From Planctomycetia bacterium (GTDB taxonomy: Bacteria; Planctomycetota; Phycisphaerae; Phycisphaerales; UBA1924): a stretch of DNA of 11,338 bases. How positions within the stretch are numbered: the first letter of the stretch is position 1; each line of letters starts with the position of its first letter. A program made the translations under genes and the position numbers. Shown piece by piece: positions 1 to 8,600 of the stretch. The notes under the pieces were generated by a model, which ran no database searches, had not been told where the DNA came from, and worked only from the letters and a program-made list of their open reading frames with translations. The stretch spans positions 1 through 11,338 of the forward strand of contig SXOY01000201.1 of NCBI GenBank assembly GCA_005776545.1. The letters are read 5' to 3'.

Positions 1-1
1 G

Positions 2-397
2 ATGCGATATCGCAATTCTCCGATTGCAGTTGCAGTGGGAGATGCGGACAACAACGGCCGCACTGATTATCTGGTGAAACCCGATGGGTATGCAGATTGG
101 TATCTGCATCTGAACTTTGCATCTGCGAGTGTTGATTGCAACTCAAACACCGTTCCGGATTCGTGCGATATTTCCTCCGGTGTGTCACTGGACGCGAATT
201 CCAATGGTGTACCCGATGAATGCGAGCAGGGTTGTGCCGCGGATTTCAATGCGGATGGGACATTGGACTTTTTCGATTACCTTGACTTTGTGGATGCATT
301 TGCCAGCGGTGGTTCAGGTGCCGATTTCAATGGCGACACGGTAACTGATTTCTTTGACTATCTGGATTTCGTGGATGCGTTTGCAACGGGTTGTTGA
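2..397 (+). CDS. Partial secreted protein: VCBS/FG-GAP-like end, calcium-repeat linker, GC-type dockerin
   Basis: Only the last 131 residues are in the window. The frame is open to the left edge, so the Met at base 2 is probably internal. Residues about 7-40 contain an AVGDADNNGRTDYLV stretch, which resembles the Asp/Asn-rich calcium loop of VCBS/FG-GAP beta-propeller repeats. Residues about 45-75 hold two DxNxNxxPDxC motifs (DCNSNTVPDSCD and DANSNGVPDECE), a thrombospondin type-3-like calcium repeat common in secreted planctomycete proteins. The last 54 residues (bases 233-394) form a two-loop dockerin that starts with Cys and ends in Gly-Cys. Its second loop has Thr where the EF-hand Gly is expected. 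The protein is inferred to be exported and attached through the dockerin. Its ligand or enzymatic role, if any, cannot be judged from this fragment. The next gene starts 25 bases downstream. Confidence 0.85.
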   Translation: MRYRNSPIAVAVGDADNNGRTDYLVKPDGYADWYLHLNFASASVDCNSNTVPDSCDISSGVSLDANSNGVPDECEQGCAADFNADGTLDFFDYLDFVDAFASGGSGADFNGDTVTDFFDYLDFVDAFATGC

Positions 398-410
398 GGA
401 AAGGGCGTTC

Positions 411-416
411 AAGGAG
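411..416 (+). promoter_or_regulatory. Ribosome binding site for the first HAF-repeat gene
   Basis: AAGGAG lies 6 bases before the ATG at 423. This selects 423 over the in-frame ATG at 354, which lies inside the upstream gene and would place 23 extra residues before the signal peptide. Confidence 0.75.
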
Positions 417-422
417 TTCTTT

Positions 423-1652
423 ATGGTCCGCGATACAAAAGTTCGAGCGATTGCGACTGCCACCTGTTGCGTGGTTTTGTGTGAAGCGGGTGCGCAGACA
501 TTTCGTTACCGTGTTACGCCAATCGCCAATCCGCTTGTTGCTGCAAATCGAGTGTTTGCTAACGCAATCAATAATCGCGGCGAGGTAGTTGGTGTCGCGG
601 AGGGGTCTCCCAACCGGCCGATTCTGTTCCGCCCTAGGATTGGAACGACGGTTCTTCCTGTGCCCACTGGCTATTCGGTGTCGACACCGACTGACATCAA
701 CGATGCGGGCGTCATCGTTGGTTATTGCCTGAGCAGTGTTGTTTCTGAGGAGCCGCGTGGATGGAAATACGAGAATGGACAGTTTTCGCTTTTTCCAGTA
801 CGGACGTTTGCTCACGCGATTAACAACAGTGGAGTGGTGGCTGGGCGCGGGTGTTGGACCTCTGCGTTTACTCCATATTTTGGATGTTATTTTTCCGATG
901 CCCCAGGTGATCCTGCTCCCGACACATACTTTGGATCGGCCAATTCGTATCCGGTAAGTGAGTGGCGTTTTGCGGACATTAACGATGCGGGCGACATTGC
1001 GTTCACAGCGGTGTCGACAATGCCCGGCCAAGTTCGCAATGCCGATGGTTCGGTGGTTTCTATCACTGGACCGACGGCTCCGTACGTGCGGAGTTTTGTC
1101 TGGGGGCTGAACAACTCACGCCAAGTGATCGCGCGTTGGGAATACAACGTTGGTTCGCAGTATTACTCGCGCGGGTTCATATGGAGTGAAGCGACGGGGG
1201 CACAGGTCATTGGCATTCCGGGGCTGCATGTCAGGCCCAAAGGAATCAACAATCTTGGACACGTTGTTGGGGAATCCGGAGGCAATCAGAATAGTTATCT
1301 CGACATGTGGCTCTGGACACCCGCTGGCGGAAACGAGGATCTGGAACCGCTGGTCGACCCTGCGGAGGCGATCAACCTTGTTGGCGTTGGGGGTATCAAC
1401 GATGCGGGGCAGATCCTGGTTCGCGGGTTGAGGTTGAATCAGGGCGGCGCAAACGTGACGTGTATTTTGACACCGGTCGTGCCGCCATGTTCCGCTGATT
1501 TCAACAGGGATGGCGTGTTGGACTTCTTTGATTATCTTGATTTCGTCGTAGCGTTTTCCGACAACCTCCCCTCTGCAGATTTTGACGGCGATGGGGTAGT
1601 TGATTTGTTTGACTATCTGGACTTTGTAGCAGCGTTCAGCGCTGGTTGCTGA
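423..1652 (+). CDS. Secreted HAF-repeat protein with C-terminal GC-type dockerin (first of three)
   Basis: The protein has 409 residues. Residues 1-24 are a signal peptide (MVRDTKVR, then a hydrophobic stretch) with a likely cut at AGA|Q. The body carries seven motifs of the form [A/D/G]-[I/L]-N-[N/D]-x-G-x-[V/I]-x-G, at residues 48, 91, 132, 185, 228, 274 and 324. Some copies are followed by a hydrophobic strand ending in an R/F-x-W-type segment. This is the pattern of the 'extracellular repeat, HAF family' model (TIGR02913). Residues 356-409 are the dockerin: loop 1 DFNRDG, loop 2 DFDGDG, ending in Gly-Cys. The fifth motif (GLNNSRQVIA) and the fourth (DINDAGDIAF) are degenerate at the final Gly. 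HAF proteins are known only as exported repeat proteins without an assigned biochemical function, so I infer a structural or binding role at the cell surface. It is paralogous to the next two genes. Confidence 0.9.
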   Translation: MVRDTKVRAIATATCCVVLCEAGAQTFRYRVTPIANPLVAANRVFANAINNRGEVVGVAEGSPNRPILFRPRIGTTVLPVPTGYSVSTPTDINDAGVIVGYCLSSVVSEEPRGWKYENGQFSLFPVRTFAHAINNSGVVAGRGCWTSAFTPYFGCYFSDAPGDPAPDTYFGSANSYPVSEWRFADINDAGDIAFTAVSTMPGQVRNADGSVVSITGPTAPYVRSFVWGLNNSRQVIARWEYNVGSQYYSRGFIWSEATGAQVIGIPGLHVRPKGINNLGHVVGESGGNQNSYLDMWLWTPAGGNEDLEPLVDPAEAINLVGVGGINDAGQILVRGLRLNQGGANVTCILTPVVPPCSADFNRDGVLDFFDYLDFVVAFSDNLPSADFDGDGVVDLFDYLDFVAAFSAGC

Positions 1653-1679
1653 GCATGAAAAGGTAGTTGCGAGTGTGTG

Positions 1680-1685
1680 AAGGGA
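1680..1685 (+). promoter_or_regulatory. Ribosome binding site for the second HAF-repeat gene
   Basis: AAGGGA lies 6 bases before the ATG at 1692. It overlaps the alternative in-frame GTG at 1677, so the ATG is the better start and gives a normal signal-peptide N-terminus (MKVRNTT). Confidence 0.7.
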
Positions 1686-1691
1686 TCAGAT

Positions 1692-2915
1692 ATGAAAGTC
1701 AGAAATACAACGTTGGTGTCAATGGTGTCTCTGTTTGGAGCGATTGCGGGTGCTGCGCACGCACAACCGGAGTACGACTTTGTGCTGATTGATTCGTATA
1801 ACGCCAATCCGCTTGCCGGCGAAACGCGAATGTCGGGGATAAGCGACAACGGGATTGCGTGCGGCGTGACAACAGTGGACAATGTGATTGGCTATCCAGG
1901 CATTGCGTGGAGTCTGGCGGCAGGGAAGACCCGCATTCCGGTGTCGAATCCAAGTGCGGTGAATAGCAGTGGCCTTGTTGTTGGGATCGGGACCGTGTAT
2001 GACTTGGTGACTCAGGCGACCTATTCGCCGCCAAACTTGCCTGGCACATATTACAGTCCGAGCTTTGGCGATGTGAACAACTCCGGTATTGCAGTTGGTA
2101 CAATTTCGACAACCAGTGGCTCGGATTCTGGGGGAATTCTCAGGATTCCATACATTTGGGATGCTGTTAACGGCGCGCGGACTATCTCAGTTCCAAACGC
2201 TAAGAGTCTGCACCGCATCAACAATGTGGGTGTTGCGCTTGGCTGGATGAACAATCTGATGTCGCAGGGGCCGTTTGTCGTGGACCTTGCTTCTGGTGCG
2301 TACACGGCGATAGTGGATGTATTGCCGCCGAATTTTGGCGTGGGATATCCCTATGCCAACGACATCAACGATCACGGCGAGATCGTTGGGTCACGACCCG
2401 GAACGTACCCGATCTATCGCTATGGGTTCATGTATTCATCGAGCACGGGGTTGCATGTTCTTCCGTTTCCAGGGGCTGGTTACCAGCAATACGTATCTCC
2501 GACCGCCATCAATAACGCGGGCACGATTGTGGGAAATATCTCCACTGTTCTCGCGTCACAGCACGTGTTTGTTTACAGCGAGTCACATGGACTGCGAGAT
2601 CTGAACGAAGGTTCGCTGATCGCCGGAATGCCCGCAGGATACAGGCTCTATTTTGCTTCGAATATCAACAATCAAGGCTGGATCGTTGGTTACGGGCATA
2701 CTGCCGCGGGCAAGATCACTGGGTTTGTTCTCAAGCCCAGAGGAGCCAGCTGCTCAGCTGACTTCAACAGAGATGGCACGCTCGACTTTTTTGATTACCT
2801 GGATTTTGTCGACGGGTTCTCCGGCAACGCTGCTGCCGCCGACTTCAACGGCGATGGCATCATCGATTTCTTTGATTATCTCGACTTCGTTGACTCATAC
2901 CAAGCTGGTTGTTAA
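1692..2915 (+). CDS. Secreted HAF-repeat protein with C-terminal GC-type dockerin (second of three)
   Basis: The protein has 407 residues. The signal peptide is at residues 1-24 (MKVRNTT, then a hydrophobic core), with the cut predicted at AHA|Q. Seven HAF-like motifs start at residues 49, 89, 127, 175, 224, 272 and 324. DINDHGEIVG and AINNAGTIVG are close to the family consensus. The closing segment (GLRDLNEGSLI... then NINNQGWIVGYG...GFVLKP) is the usual ending of HAF proteins and is the best-preserved example in this window. The dockerin occupies residues 354-407. Both of its calcium loops keep Asp/Asn at positions 1, 3, 5, 9 and 12 and Gly at 6. Its last helix reads FVDSYQAGC, unlike the FxxAF form in the other copies. 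It starts 39 bases after the previous stop and is followed 25 bases later by a third paralogue. Export and surface attachment are inferred. No catalytic residues were recognised. Confidence 0.92.
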   Translation: MKVRNTTLVSMVSLFGAIAGAAHAQPEYDFVLIDSYNANPLAGETRMSGISDNGIACGVTTVDNVIGYPGIAWSLAAGKTRIPVSNPSAVNSSGLVVGIGTVYDLVTQATYSPPNLPGTYYSPSFGDVNNSGIAVGTISTTSGSDSGGILRIPYIWDAVNGARTISVPNAKSLHRINNVGVALGWMNNLMSQGPFVVDLASGAYTAIVDVLPPNFGVGYPYANDINDHGEIVGSRPGTYPIYRYGFMYSSSTGLHVLPFPGAGYQQYVSPTAINNAGTIVGNISTVLASQHVFVYSESHGLRDLNEGSLIAGMPAGYRLYFASNINNQGWIVGYGHTAAGKITGFVLKPRGASCSADFNRDGTLDFFDYLDFVDGFSGNAAAADFNGDGIIDFFDYLDFVDSYQAGC

Positions 2916-2927
2916 GTGGTTCAAGAC

Positions 2928-2933
2928 AAAGGA
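2928..2933 (+). promoter_or_regulatory. Ribosome binding site for the third HAF-repeat gene
   Basis: AAAGGA lies 7 bases before the ATG at 2941. It rules out the upstream in-frame ATG at 2653, which would overlap almost 100 codons of the preceding gene. Confidence 0.75.
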
Positions 2934-2940
2934 CACACAC

Positions 2941-4107
2941 ATGAATAGTTCGAAATTGGTTGCTCTCACAATGATTCTTCCCGTTGCCGCTGCTTTTGCA
3001 GGCGTTCCAACATACCGCGTGGAGTTTCTTGGCGCTGGTTGGACAGCGACGGGAATGAACGAGGGTGGCGATGCGTGCGGGAGCATGTCTCCCGATGGCA
3101 CATCGCTCTTGGCTGGCGTGTCTCGCAACGGGCAGCCTTTTGAAGTGCTGCCTTTGCCGCCGGGAATGCAGACTTCGCGTGCCCACGACATCAACAACGC
3201 AGGTGTGATCGTTGGCTCGGTGTGTCCGAACCAATATGTCATTTCGCAGCCGACCGCGGCGATCTGGAGGCCGACTGCCAGCGGGTACGAAGTTGAGGTG
3301 CTGGGAACTCTGCCGGGAGATCCGTACAGCGCGGCATATGCGATCAATAACGTCGGCGACATTGTCGGCGGTTCTGGTTTCTGGGGTTGGAACCTCTCGA
3401 CGGGCGTGAAATTCACTGCGAGTGGATTGGTGCCGCTCCCGGAGGGTTTCCTGGGAGGAGAGGTGAACGACCAGCGAGTTGTGATGTCAGGGCCACAACT
3501 TCTGGACCTTGACACTGGTGTAGTAACAAATGTGCCAATGCCACCGGGAAACTGGCAGGGCTTTCAGAGCGCGGATCTGAACAACAACAACGACTTCTGC
3601 GGCTACATCGCCGGAAATTCCGGGTGCAGTACTTTTCCAATACGCTATCGGCAGGGCATGGGCTGGGAATTTCTCGGCGGCTGCGGCACAACAACCAGCG
3701 CGACATCAATCAACGATTTGGGCGATGCGCTGACATATTACTACTTCGCGTCGACTGGTGTGCAGTTCGTTGGCGATGGGTATTTCATGCTTGGTAGTCT
3801 GATCGATCCTTCTCAAGGTGTTTGGAATGTGCAGCCCGGTGGAGCAAACGGGATCAATAACGCACGGCAGATCATCGCCGCGGCTCGCGAAGGCGCATCG
3901 GGACCGATCGGAGCAATTCGCCTCACGCCAATTGTGATCACCTGTCCAGCTGATTTCAATGCAGATGGCACGGTTGATTTCTTTGATTATCTTGATTTCG
4001 TCGAGGCATTTTCCAACAACTTCCCTGCGGCTGATTTTGACGGTGATGGGGTAGTTGATTTCTTTGATTATCTTGAGTTTGTGAACGCGTTTAGCGGGGG
4101 ATGCTAA
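2941..4107 (+). CDS. Secreted HAF-repeat protein with C-terminal GC-type dockerin (third of three)
   Basis: The protein has 388 residues, the shortest and most degenerate of the three HAF paralogues. The signal peptide is at residues 1-20 (MNSSKLVALT, then a hydrophobic stretch), with a likely cut at AFA|G. This is the only signal peptide here not followed by Gln. Seven HAF-like motifs start at residues 38, 83, 134, 174, 212, 256 and 304. Copies 2 and 3 (DINNAGVIVG, AINNVGDIVG) are canonical. Copies 4-7 have lost the terminal Gly or the loop Gly, or both. The dockerin is residues 335-388, with loops DFNADG and DFDGDG and a second helix reading FDYLEFV. Its two halves share a 23-base identical stretch (see the repeat entries). 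After this gene comes the longest intergenic gap of the window, so it may end the first transcription block, although no terminator hairpin is visible. Confidence 0.9.
   Translation: MNSSKLVALTMILPVAAAFAGVPTYRVEFLGAGWTATGMNEGGDACGSMSPDGTSLLAGVSRNGQPFEVLPLPPGMQTSRAHDINNAGVIVGSVCPNQYVISQPTAAIWRPTASGYEVEVLGTLPGDPYSAAYAINNVGDIVGGSGFWGWNLSTGVKFTASGLVPLPEGFLGGEVNDQRVVMSGPQLLDLDTGVVTNVPMPPGNWQGFQSADLNNNNDFCGYIAGNSGCSTFPIRYRQGMGWEFLGGCGTTTSATSINDLGDALTYYYFASTGVQFVGDGYFMLGSLIDPSQGVWNVQPGGANGINNARQIIAAAREGASGPIGAIRLTPIVITCPADFNADGTVDFFDYLDFVEAFSNNFPAADFDGDGVVDFFDYLEFVNAFSGGC
3962..3990 (+). repeat. 29-base stretch identical to 8689-8717 in another dockerin
   Basis: This stretch covers most of the first calcium loop of the third HAF protein's dockerin. 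The same 29 bases occur at 8689-8717 in the beta-helix protein. Its last 19 bases also occur at 5456-5474 in the gene between them. All copies are in the same reading phase. Confidence 0.7.
3973..4076 (+). repeat. Internal 23-base direct repeat inside a dockerin
   Basis: Bases 3973-3995 and 4054-4076 are identical over 23 bases. They are in phase and encode the same VDFFDYL segment in loop 1 and loop 2 of the third HAF protein's dockerin. Other dockerins here encode the same residues with different synonymous codons, so the identity is more than the amino acids require. Confidence 0.7.
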
Positions 4108-4220
4108 ATGTACAGAATAACAAGAACTTAGGGGATGACAGAAGGCACGGAGGTTTCGGAAATCGCCGGCACAGGTGGTGTGCGATGGGCAACCTGTTCA
4201 AGGGTCGACTGGAGAAAAGT
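4108..4220 (+). other. Longest intergenic gap (113 bases)
   Basis: This is several times longer than the other gaps in the window (12-39 bases). I see no convincing -35/-10 pair and no terminator stem followed by a T run. A reading frame of 29 codons starts at the ATG at 4135, preceded by GGGG, and ends at 4224, overlapping the start of the next gene as ATGA. It has no recognisable similarity and may be chance. If the array is split into two transcripts, this is the most likely place for a promoter. Confidence 0.4.
4211..4214 (+). promoter_or_regulatory. Ribosome binding site for the composition-mosaic gene
   Basis: GGAG lies 6 bases before the ATG at 4221. That start puts the signal peptide at the N-terminus. 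The in-frame ATG at 4101 would overlap the previous gene and add 40 polar residues before it. Confidence 0.7.
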
Positions 4221-5591
4221 ATGAAAGCGTCAATTAGTATGGCCATCTTGTGCATGTCAACTTCGGCTGTTTATGCGCAATCAGTATCCAAGCAGGTCTT
4301 GGCATCGTGGGATTCCCAGTACCGCCCACGCGGAGATACTCCCGCGCTCCACAACGGGACGGTCGCCTTCCTCGGCGATCAGGCCGGCCCAGACCCCACG
4401 CGCTGGGCCGTCTTCCGCGGGCCCCTCAACGCCTCCGTGCCCTTCGCGCCCATCGCGTTCGGCCATATGACGAGCGGCGACCTGGTCCCTTGGCGCACCG
4501 ACGGCTCGAGGTTCGCCGGGTTCTACAACCCGATGGTCTGGGGCGATTCGGTCTTCTTCGACGCCGATCGCACCATCGACGGCATCCAAGTCTTCGGTGT
4601 CGGTGCCGTCGTCTCGAACCCCTCCGGCTACTCATTCTTTGCCCCCACCACCTTCGGCGGCCGCCCCTCGCCCGGCGCCCTCGGCCTTGTCTACCCCAAC
4701 GCGTTCCGATATTACAACCATTCCATCGTTTATCCTATCTCACGCAACGCCGCGCTCCCCGGTGGGGGCACCTCCCCTATCACTGTGGCCGGACAACTCG
4801 ATAGCGTCTACGAGGGCTATGCCTACGGCGGCGATCGCACCGTCCACACCATCCGCGTCAACTCCCCCTTCGGCTACCGCTACGGCATCTACGCCTGGAA
4901 CCCCGCAAGCCCCCTCCTGACGATGGTCGTCAACCCCTGGACCTTCATCCCGGGTGCCAATACGCGCTTCAACGTGTACACGGGCGTTGATACCGACGGC
5001 ACCAACGTCTCCTTCTTTGGCTACTCCGGATTCCTCGGGCAGGGCGCCATCGGGGGCATCTACACCGCGCCCATCGACGGCGGCCCGCTCACCACCATCG
5101 CCACCCTGGGACAGATGAGCCCCGCGGGATTGCCGTACTTCACGCTCGGCACCACCGCGATCAACGGCGACACGGTCTTCTTCGACGCGTCCCTCGGAAC
5201 CGGGCCGGCTACGCACTACGCCGTCTTTGCCGCCTGCCGCGGGCAGGTCTCCCTGGTGTACAAGACCGGCGACGTGATCAACGGCAAAGTCATGTTGGAC
5301 GGCCGCGTGAATCGCAACGGCGGCGATGGCAATGACCTGGTCATGTGGGCTCGATACCAGTTGCCGGGCGGGCCTGGAGGGGTTGGCGTCATGCTTCTCC
5401 ACGTACATATCGATTGCATGGCCGCCTGTCGTGCAGATTTTAATTCTGATGATGTGGTTGATTTCTTTGATTATCTGGATTTTGTAGAAGCGTTCTCAAG
5501 TGGTGCGGTGTCCGCCGATTTCAACAGTGACGGGGTTGTCGATTTCTTCGATTACCTCGATTTTGTGAGCGAGTTTTCAAATGGCTGTTAA
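4221..5591 (+). CDS. Secreted beta-rich repeat protein with GC-type dockerin; composition mosaic
   Basis: The protein has 456 residues. The signal peptide is at residues 1-19 (MKASISMAIL...), with the cut at VYA|Q. The body is not a HAF protein. It has several loosely similar strands of the form G-[D/T]-x-V-x-F-F/L (GTVAFLGD at about 46, GDSVFFDA at about 108, GTNVSFFG at about 260, GDTVFFDA at about 316), often followed by a Y/VF-A or GIYTA strand. This suggests a beta-propeller-like repeat fold. I do not recognise a named family with certainty. Residues 403-456 are the dockerin. Loop 1 reads DFNSDD, so the usual Gly is replaced by Asp. Codon use changes sharply inside the gene: 38 of 40 codons from residue 41 end in G or C, against 26 of 40 at the same place in the preceding gene and 22 of 54 in this gene's own dockerin. 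The body may have been acquired between a local signal peptide and dockerin. Role beyond export and attachment is unknown. Confidence 0.88.
   Translation: MKASISMAILCMSTSAVYAQSVSKQVLASWDSQYRPRGDTPALHNGTVAFLGDQAGPDPTRWAVFRGPLNASVPFAPIAFGHMTSGDLVPWRTDGSRFAGFYNPMVWGDSVFFDADRTIDGIQVFGVGAVVSNPSGYSFFAPTTFGGRPSPGALGLVYPNAFRYYNHSIVYPISRNAALPGGGTSPITVAGQLDSVYEGYAYGGDRTVHTIRVNSPFGYRYGIYAWNPASPLLTMVVNPWTFIPGANTRFNVYTGVDTDGTNVSFFGYSGFLGQGAIGGIYTAPIDGGPLTTIATLGQMSPAGLPYFTLGTTAINGDTVFFDASLGTGPATHYAVFAACRGQVSLVYKTGDVINGKVMLDGRVNRNGGDGNDLVMWARYQLPGGPGGVGVMLLHVHIDCMAACRADFNSDDVVDFFDYLDFVEAFSSGAVSADFNSDGVVDFFDYLDFVSEFSNGC
4300..5400 (+). other. Composition island within one gene
   Basis: Between about 4300 and 5400 third codon positions are almost always G or C (TTC, GTC, GCC, ATC, CTC dominate). 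Before and after it the same gene uses the mixed codons of its neighbours (TTT, GAT, GTT, GTA). Edges are judged by eye and uncertain by a few tens of bases. The shift explains the long arginine-rich and reverse-strand open frames that overlap this gene. Confidence 0.75.
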
Positions 5592-5593
5592 GT

Positions 5594-5597
5594 GGAG
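5594..5597 (+). promoter_or_regulatory. Ribosome binding site for the beta-helix protein gene
   Basis: GGAG lies 6 bases before the ATG at 5604 and immediately after the previous stop. It overlaps the alternative in-frame GTG at 5592, which argues for the ATG. Confidence 0.7.
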
Positions 5598-5603
5598 TGT
5601 CAT

Positions 5604-8600
5604 ATGAGAGTTGTCAATACCTTTCTAGGCGCGTGCCTTCTTGTACTCGGTGCATCCGGAAGTACGTTCGCTCAGGTGTATTCGAATGGACTTGATACGG
5701 TTGGATTTTCTGGCGTGACCGGCCCATCGAATCTGCTCTCAAGTGGCTGGACATTTCCATACGTATTCGATGCAGGGCTGTCGCATAACTGGTGGGAACA
5801 GGCGCCTCGGCATTCTGGTCATCCTGCAGCGTGGGAAGGATCAGGATTTCTTGCGGCGGGCATCAGCGTGCCGCCGTTTGGCACTCAGGCGTATGTTCAG
5901 TGGGCGATTCTGCCGCCGCTGTCGGGGCAAGCGGCAGGCCAGGTGTTGACCGGGTACATTCGCGGATTCACGGGGACGCCGGGTCCTGGTTCAGTGGAGG
6001 TCCGTTATTCGCCGACAGGCGGGACTGGCACCGGCGGCACAACATCAAGCGTTGGCGACTTTACGCAAATCCTCGATACGAACTCGAACGGGTCGATGCT
6101 CGCGTGGGAACAGTTTCAGGCAGCAGTTCCAGGAAATGGGCGCATCGCGTTTCGCTGGCACGGGACGATCAGCGGCGGGTTCTCCGGTACTTCACTTAAT
6201 TTCTTTCTTGACGACCTTGTCCTGGTGAATGACCCTAATGCACCTCGCATGCCCCAACCGGGTGAGACGGTGCATTGGACACCGAGGATGAATCCGATTC
6301 GTATCAATACGCTGCAAACGGTGCCGCGTGGAGGCACACTTGTCATCGACGCTGGTGTGCAAATATTTTTTGATTCGATCGCTCTCGGAGAACCAGAGGG
6401 TGGAATCACCGCAATGGGCGGCGTGATTCGCCTTGAAGGAACTTCTGCTGCACCCGTGCTCCTTCGGCGCGGAGTGAACACCAGCAAGGTGCCGGGGATT
6501 TCGGTAGGTGCGGTTGGCTCTTTCGATTCGCAGGGCTATTACACGGGCAACGCTGGCACTTCCGGGTCGCTGATGGCGGAGTATGTGGATTCGGATGTGA
6601 GCATCGTTGCAGGAAAAAGCGCGACGCTGATGGTTCGGAACTGCTTCGTACATCGCGACGCAGAGATTGACTGGTTTAGTATGACTGACTCGCAGTTCCA
6701 AGTGCCACGCGTGCAGACTCACTTTGCAACGGCGTTGGTTCAAGACTGTGCCTTTCACAATGCAATTGCACAGTTCGGCGATTCGCTGTTCAGAATATTT
6801 GGTTGTGATTTCGATAACAGTCGATTGAACGTGATTCGTTTTCCAATCGCCCAGACGGCGGTCATTGAGGGTAACACCTTTCATGATTCACCTGTCGTTG
6901 CGCCCCTTGAATTGGATGGCTACGACGTTCACATCAGCTCTAGCAACACTTTTGTGAACAACTTTGCGGCGGTATCGCTGCGAGGCGCTGGGTTGACTCC
7001 AGACAGTGTTGTTCCAGCGACGGGCAATGTAGAAAATCGTGTGTTATTCACGGGATCTTCGAATGCCATGGACATTGTTGGCCCGATGACTCTGCCCCCG
7101 ATGAGCATGCCCTATCGGCTCTGGGCCGGAATGGTGGAAGGACAGCAATTTGACTCGCGTGTTTCGTGCCTTGCAGGCACCACCATTGAGATGGACCCCG
7201 ATACGTATCTGTCATTTCAGGGGGTCGCTCGATTCGAAGTGCTCGGCACTCCCGAAGCGCCGGTTCGCTTTATTCAAAGCGTGCCGGGTCAACCGTGGAT
7301 CACTTTCCAGACTATTAGTAATCCGCCGCTCATTGTGCGAAACGGGATATTCGACGGCGGGATCTATGGTGTGGGAGGCGGCGACACGCGATTTACAGTT
7401 CACGACTGCGTGTTTTCCAACAACACCGAAGGCGTGCGCAGCGGCGACTATGGCGCTGCGATCATCAGCAAGTCACGATTCGTAAACAACGGCATTGGAA
7501 TTCACTCGATTTGGGGCGGCGGTCAAGGCACATTTGCAGAAGGTGTCTTCTGGGAATATGGGGCGGCAAACGCGAGCGCCTTCGAGGGCAATGTTCAAGG
7601 AACTGCGGTCATGCAGCCCTATGCGAACACAAGCTGGATGCGCAACGCCTGGTGGGACTCTCCAACCGGTCCAACATCACCTTCAAATCCGAGCGGTACA
7701 GGGCAGTCGGCCAGCTTCGGGGTTGATGTTCTTCCATATCGGACAGTGGCCGTTAATTTCAATGATCATCCGCCAGTAGTTCGTGTCAAACAAGTTGCCT
7801 ATCAGCGGAAACTGCGACTTGGGACAAAAATCTTCCTGCACTGGGACGCACGCGATGATGGTTCGATCGTTTCGCAGAGACTTGAGAGGCTGCCAGTGTA
7901 TGGGTTTCGAGATCCAATCACTGTCAATGTGAACATTCCAACGGCAGCTCGAAGTGTGGAACTCACGCTTATTCCAGACGGATATGCAACTCAGGTCTAT
8001 CGCATTGTGAGCGTTGACAATACCGGACAAGAGGGTTTTGACGATTACCACATCTCAATTGCGGAGGATCATCCGCCACAGGTTAACTTCCTGACTGATC
8101 TTTCTGGTGGGTATCGCGTAGGGGAGGAGTTCTCGGTGCGTACATCGATGGCCCCAACAGAGGTACAGCTTCACATCGATGACCAGCTAAATGACATGCA
8201 GCCCCGCGGCACGCTTGGCCTGGAGGCGATTTTCAATACTGTTCCAGCAGTAAGCACCGACTTGGCGCGGTTTGCTGCGAATTTTGGTAACGAGCCGCAT
8301 TACAGCCCGTATTTCACGATTCGACCACAGATTGGATTCGGCGATGAAGCGCCGGTTATAGCGATGACATCTCCCGTTGCCGGTGAGTCTTATTCAGGAG
8401 GAAGTGTCGTTCCAATTACTTGGACCGCAAGCGATGACAGAGGGATTCGATCATTCGATCTGCAAGCCAGTTATGACGGCGGCGAGTCATGGCATGTTTT
8501 CGCCGCCGAACTTGCCGGAACGGCAGTCGGGTACAACTGGCAGCTTCCGGCCAGTACTGGTATCGCAGATGTGCGAATTCGAGTTATAGCGCGCGACTCA

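Noticed and set aside
470..500. Possible lipoprotein signal in the first HAF protein (Cys-rich signal peptide)
   Set aside because: The residue before the candidate Cys is Leu (VVLC), which does not fit the lipobox requirement for a small residue. AGA|Q gives a normal signal peptidase I site.
327..1031. Reverse-strand open frame of 234 codons
   Set aside because: It crosses the end of one dockerin gene and the start of the next, both well supported on the + strand. It is rich in Arg/His/Asn with no domain pattern.
4169..4183. Small inverted repeat, GCACA / TGTGC with a 5-base loop, in the 113-base gap
   Set aside because: A stem of only 5 base pairs with no T run after it. Too weak to call a terminator or operator.
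4250..4804. Forward frame of 184 codons, arginine- and proline-rich
   Set aside because: A frame shadow of the same composition island. The protein is dominated by Arg/Pro runs with no recognisable domain, while the main frame has a signal peptide and dockerin.
4740..5408. Reverse-strand open frame of 222 codons
   Set aside because: It lies wholly inside the high-GC3 part of the gene at 4221-5591, where G/C-ending codons remove stops on the other strand. It has no ribosome binding site of note and a low-complexity Gly/Val/Asp composition.
6192..6884. Reverse-strand open frame of 230 codons
   Set aside because: Inside the beta-helix gene, with no start signal and no recognisable protein pattern.
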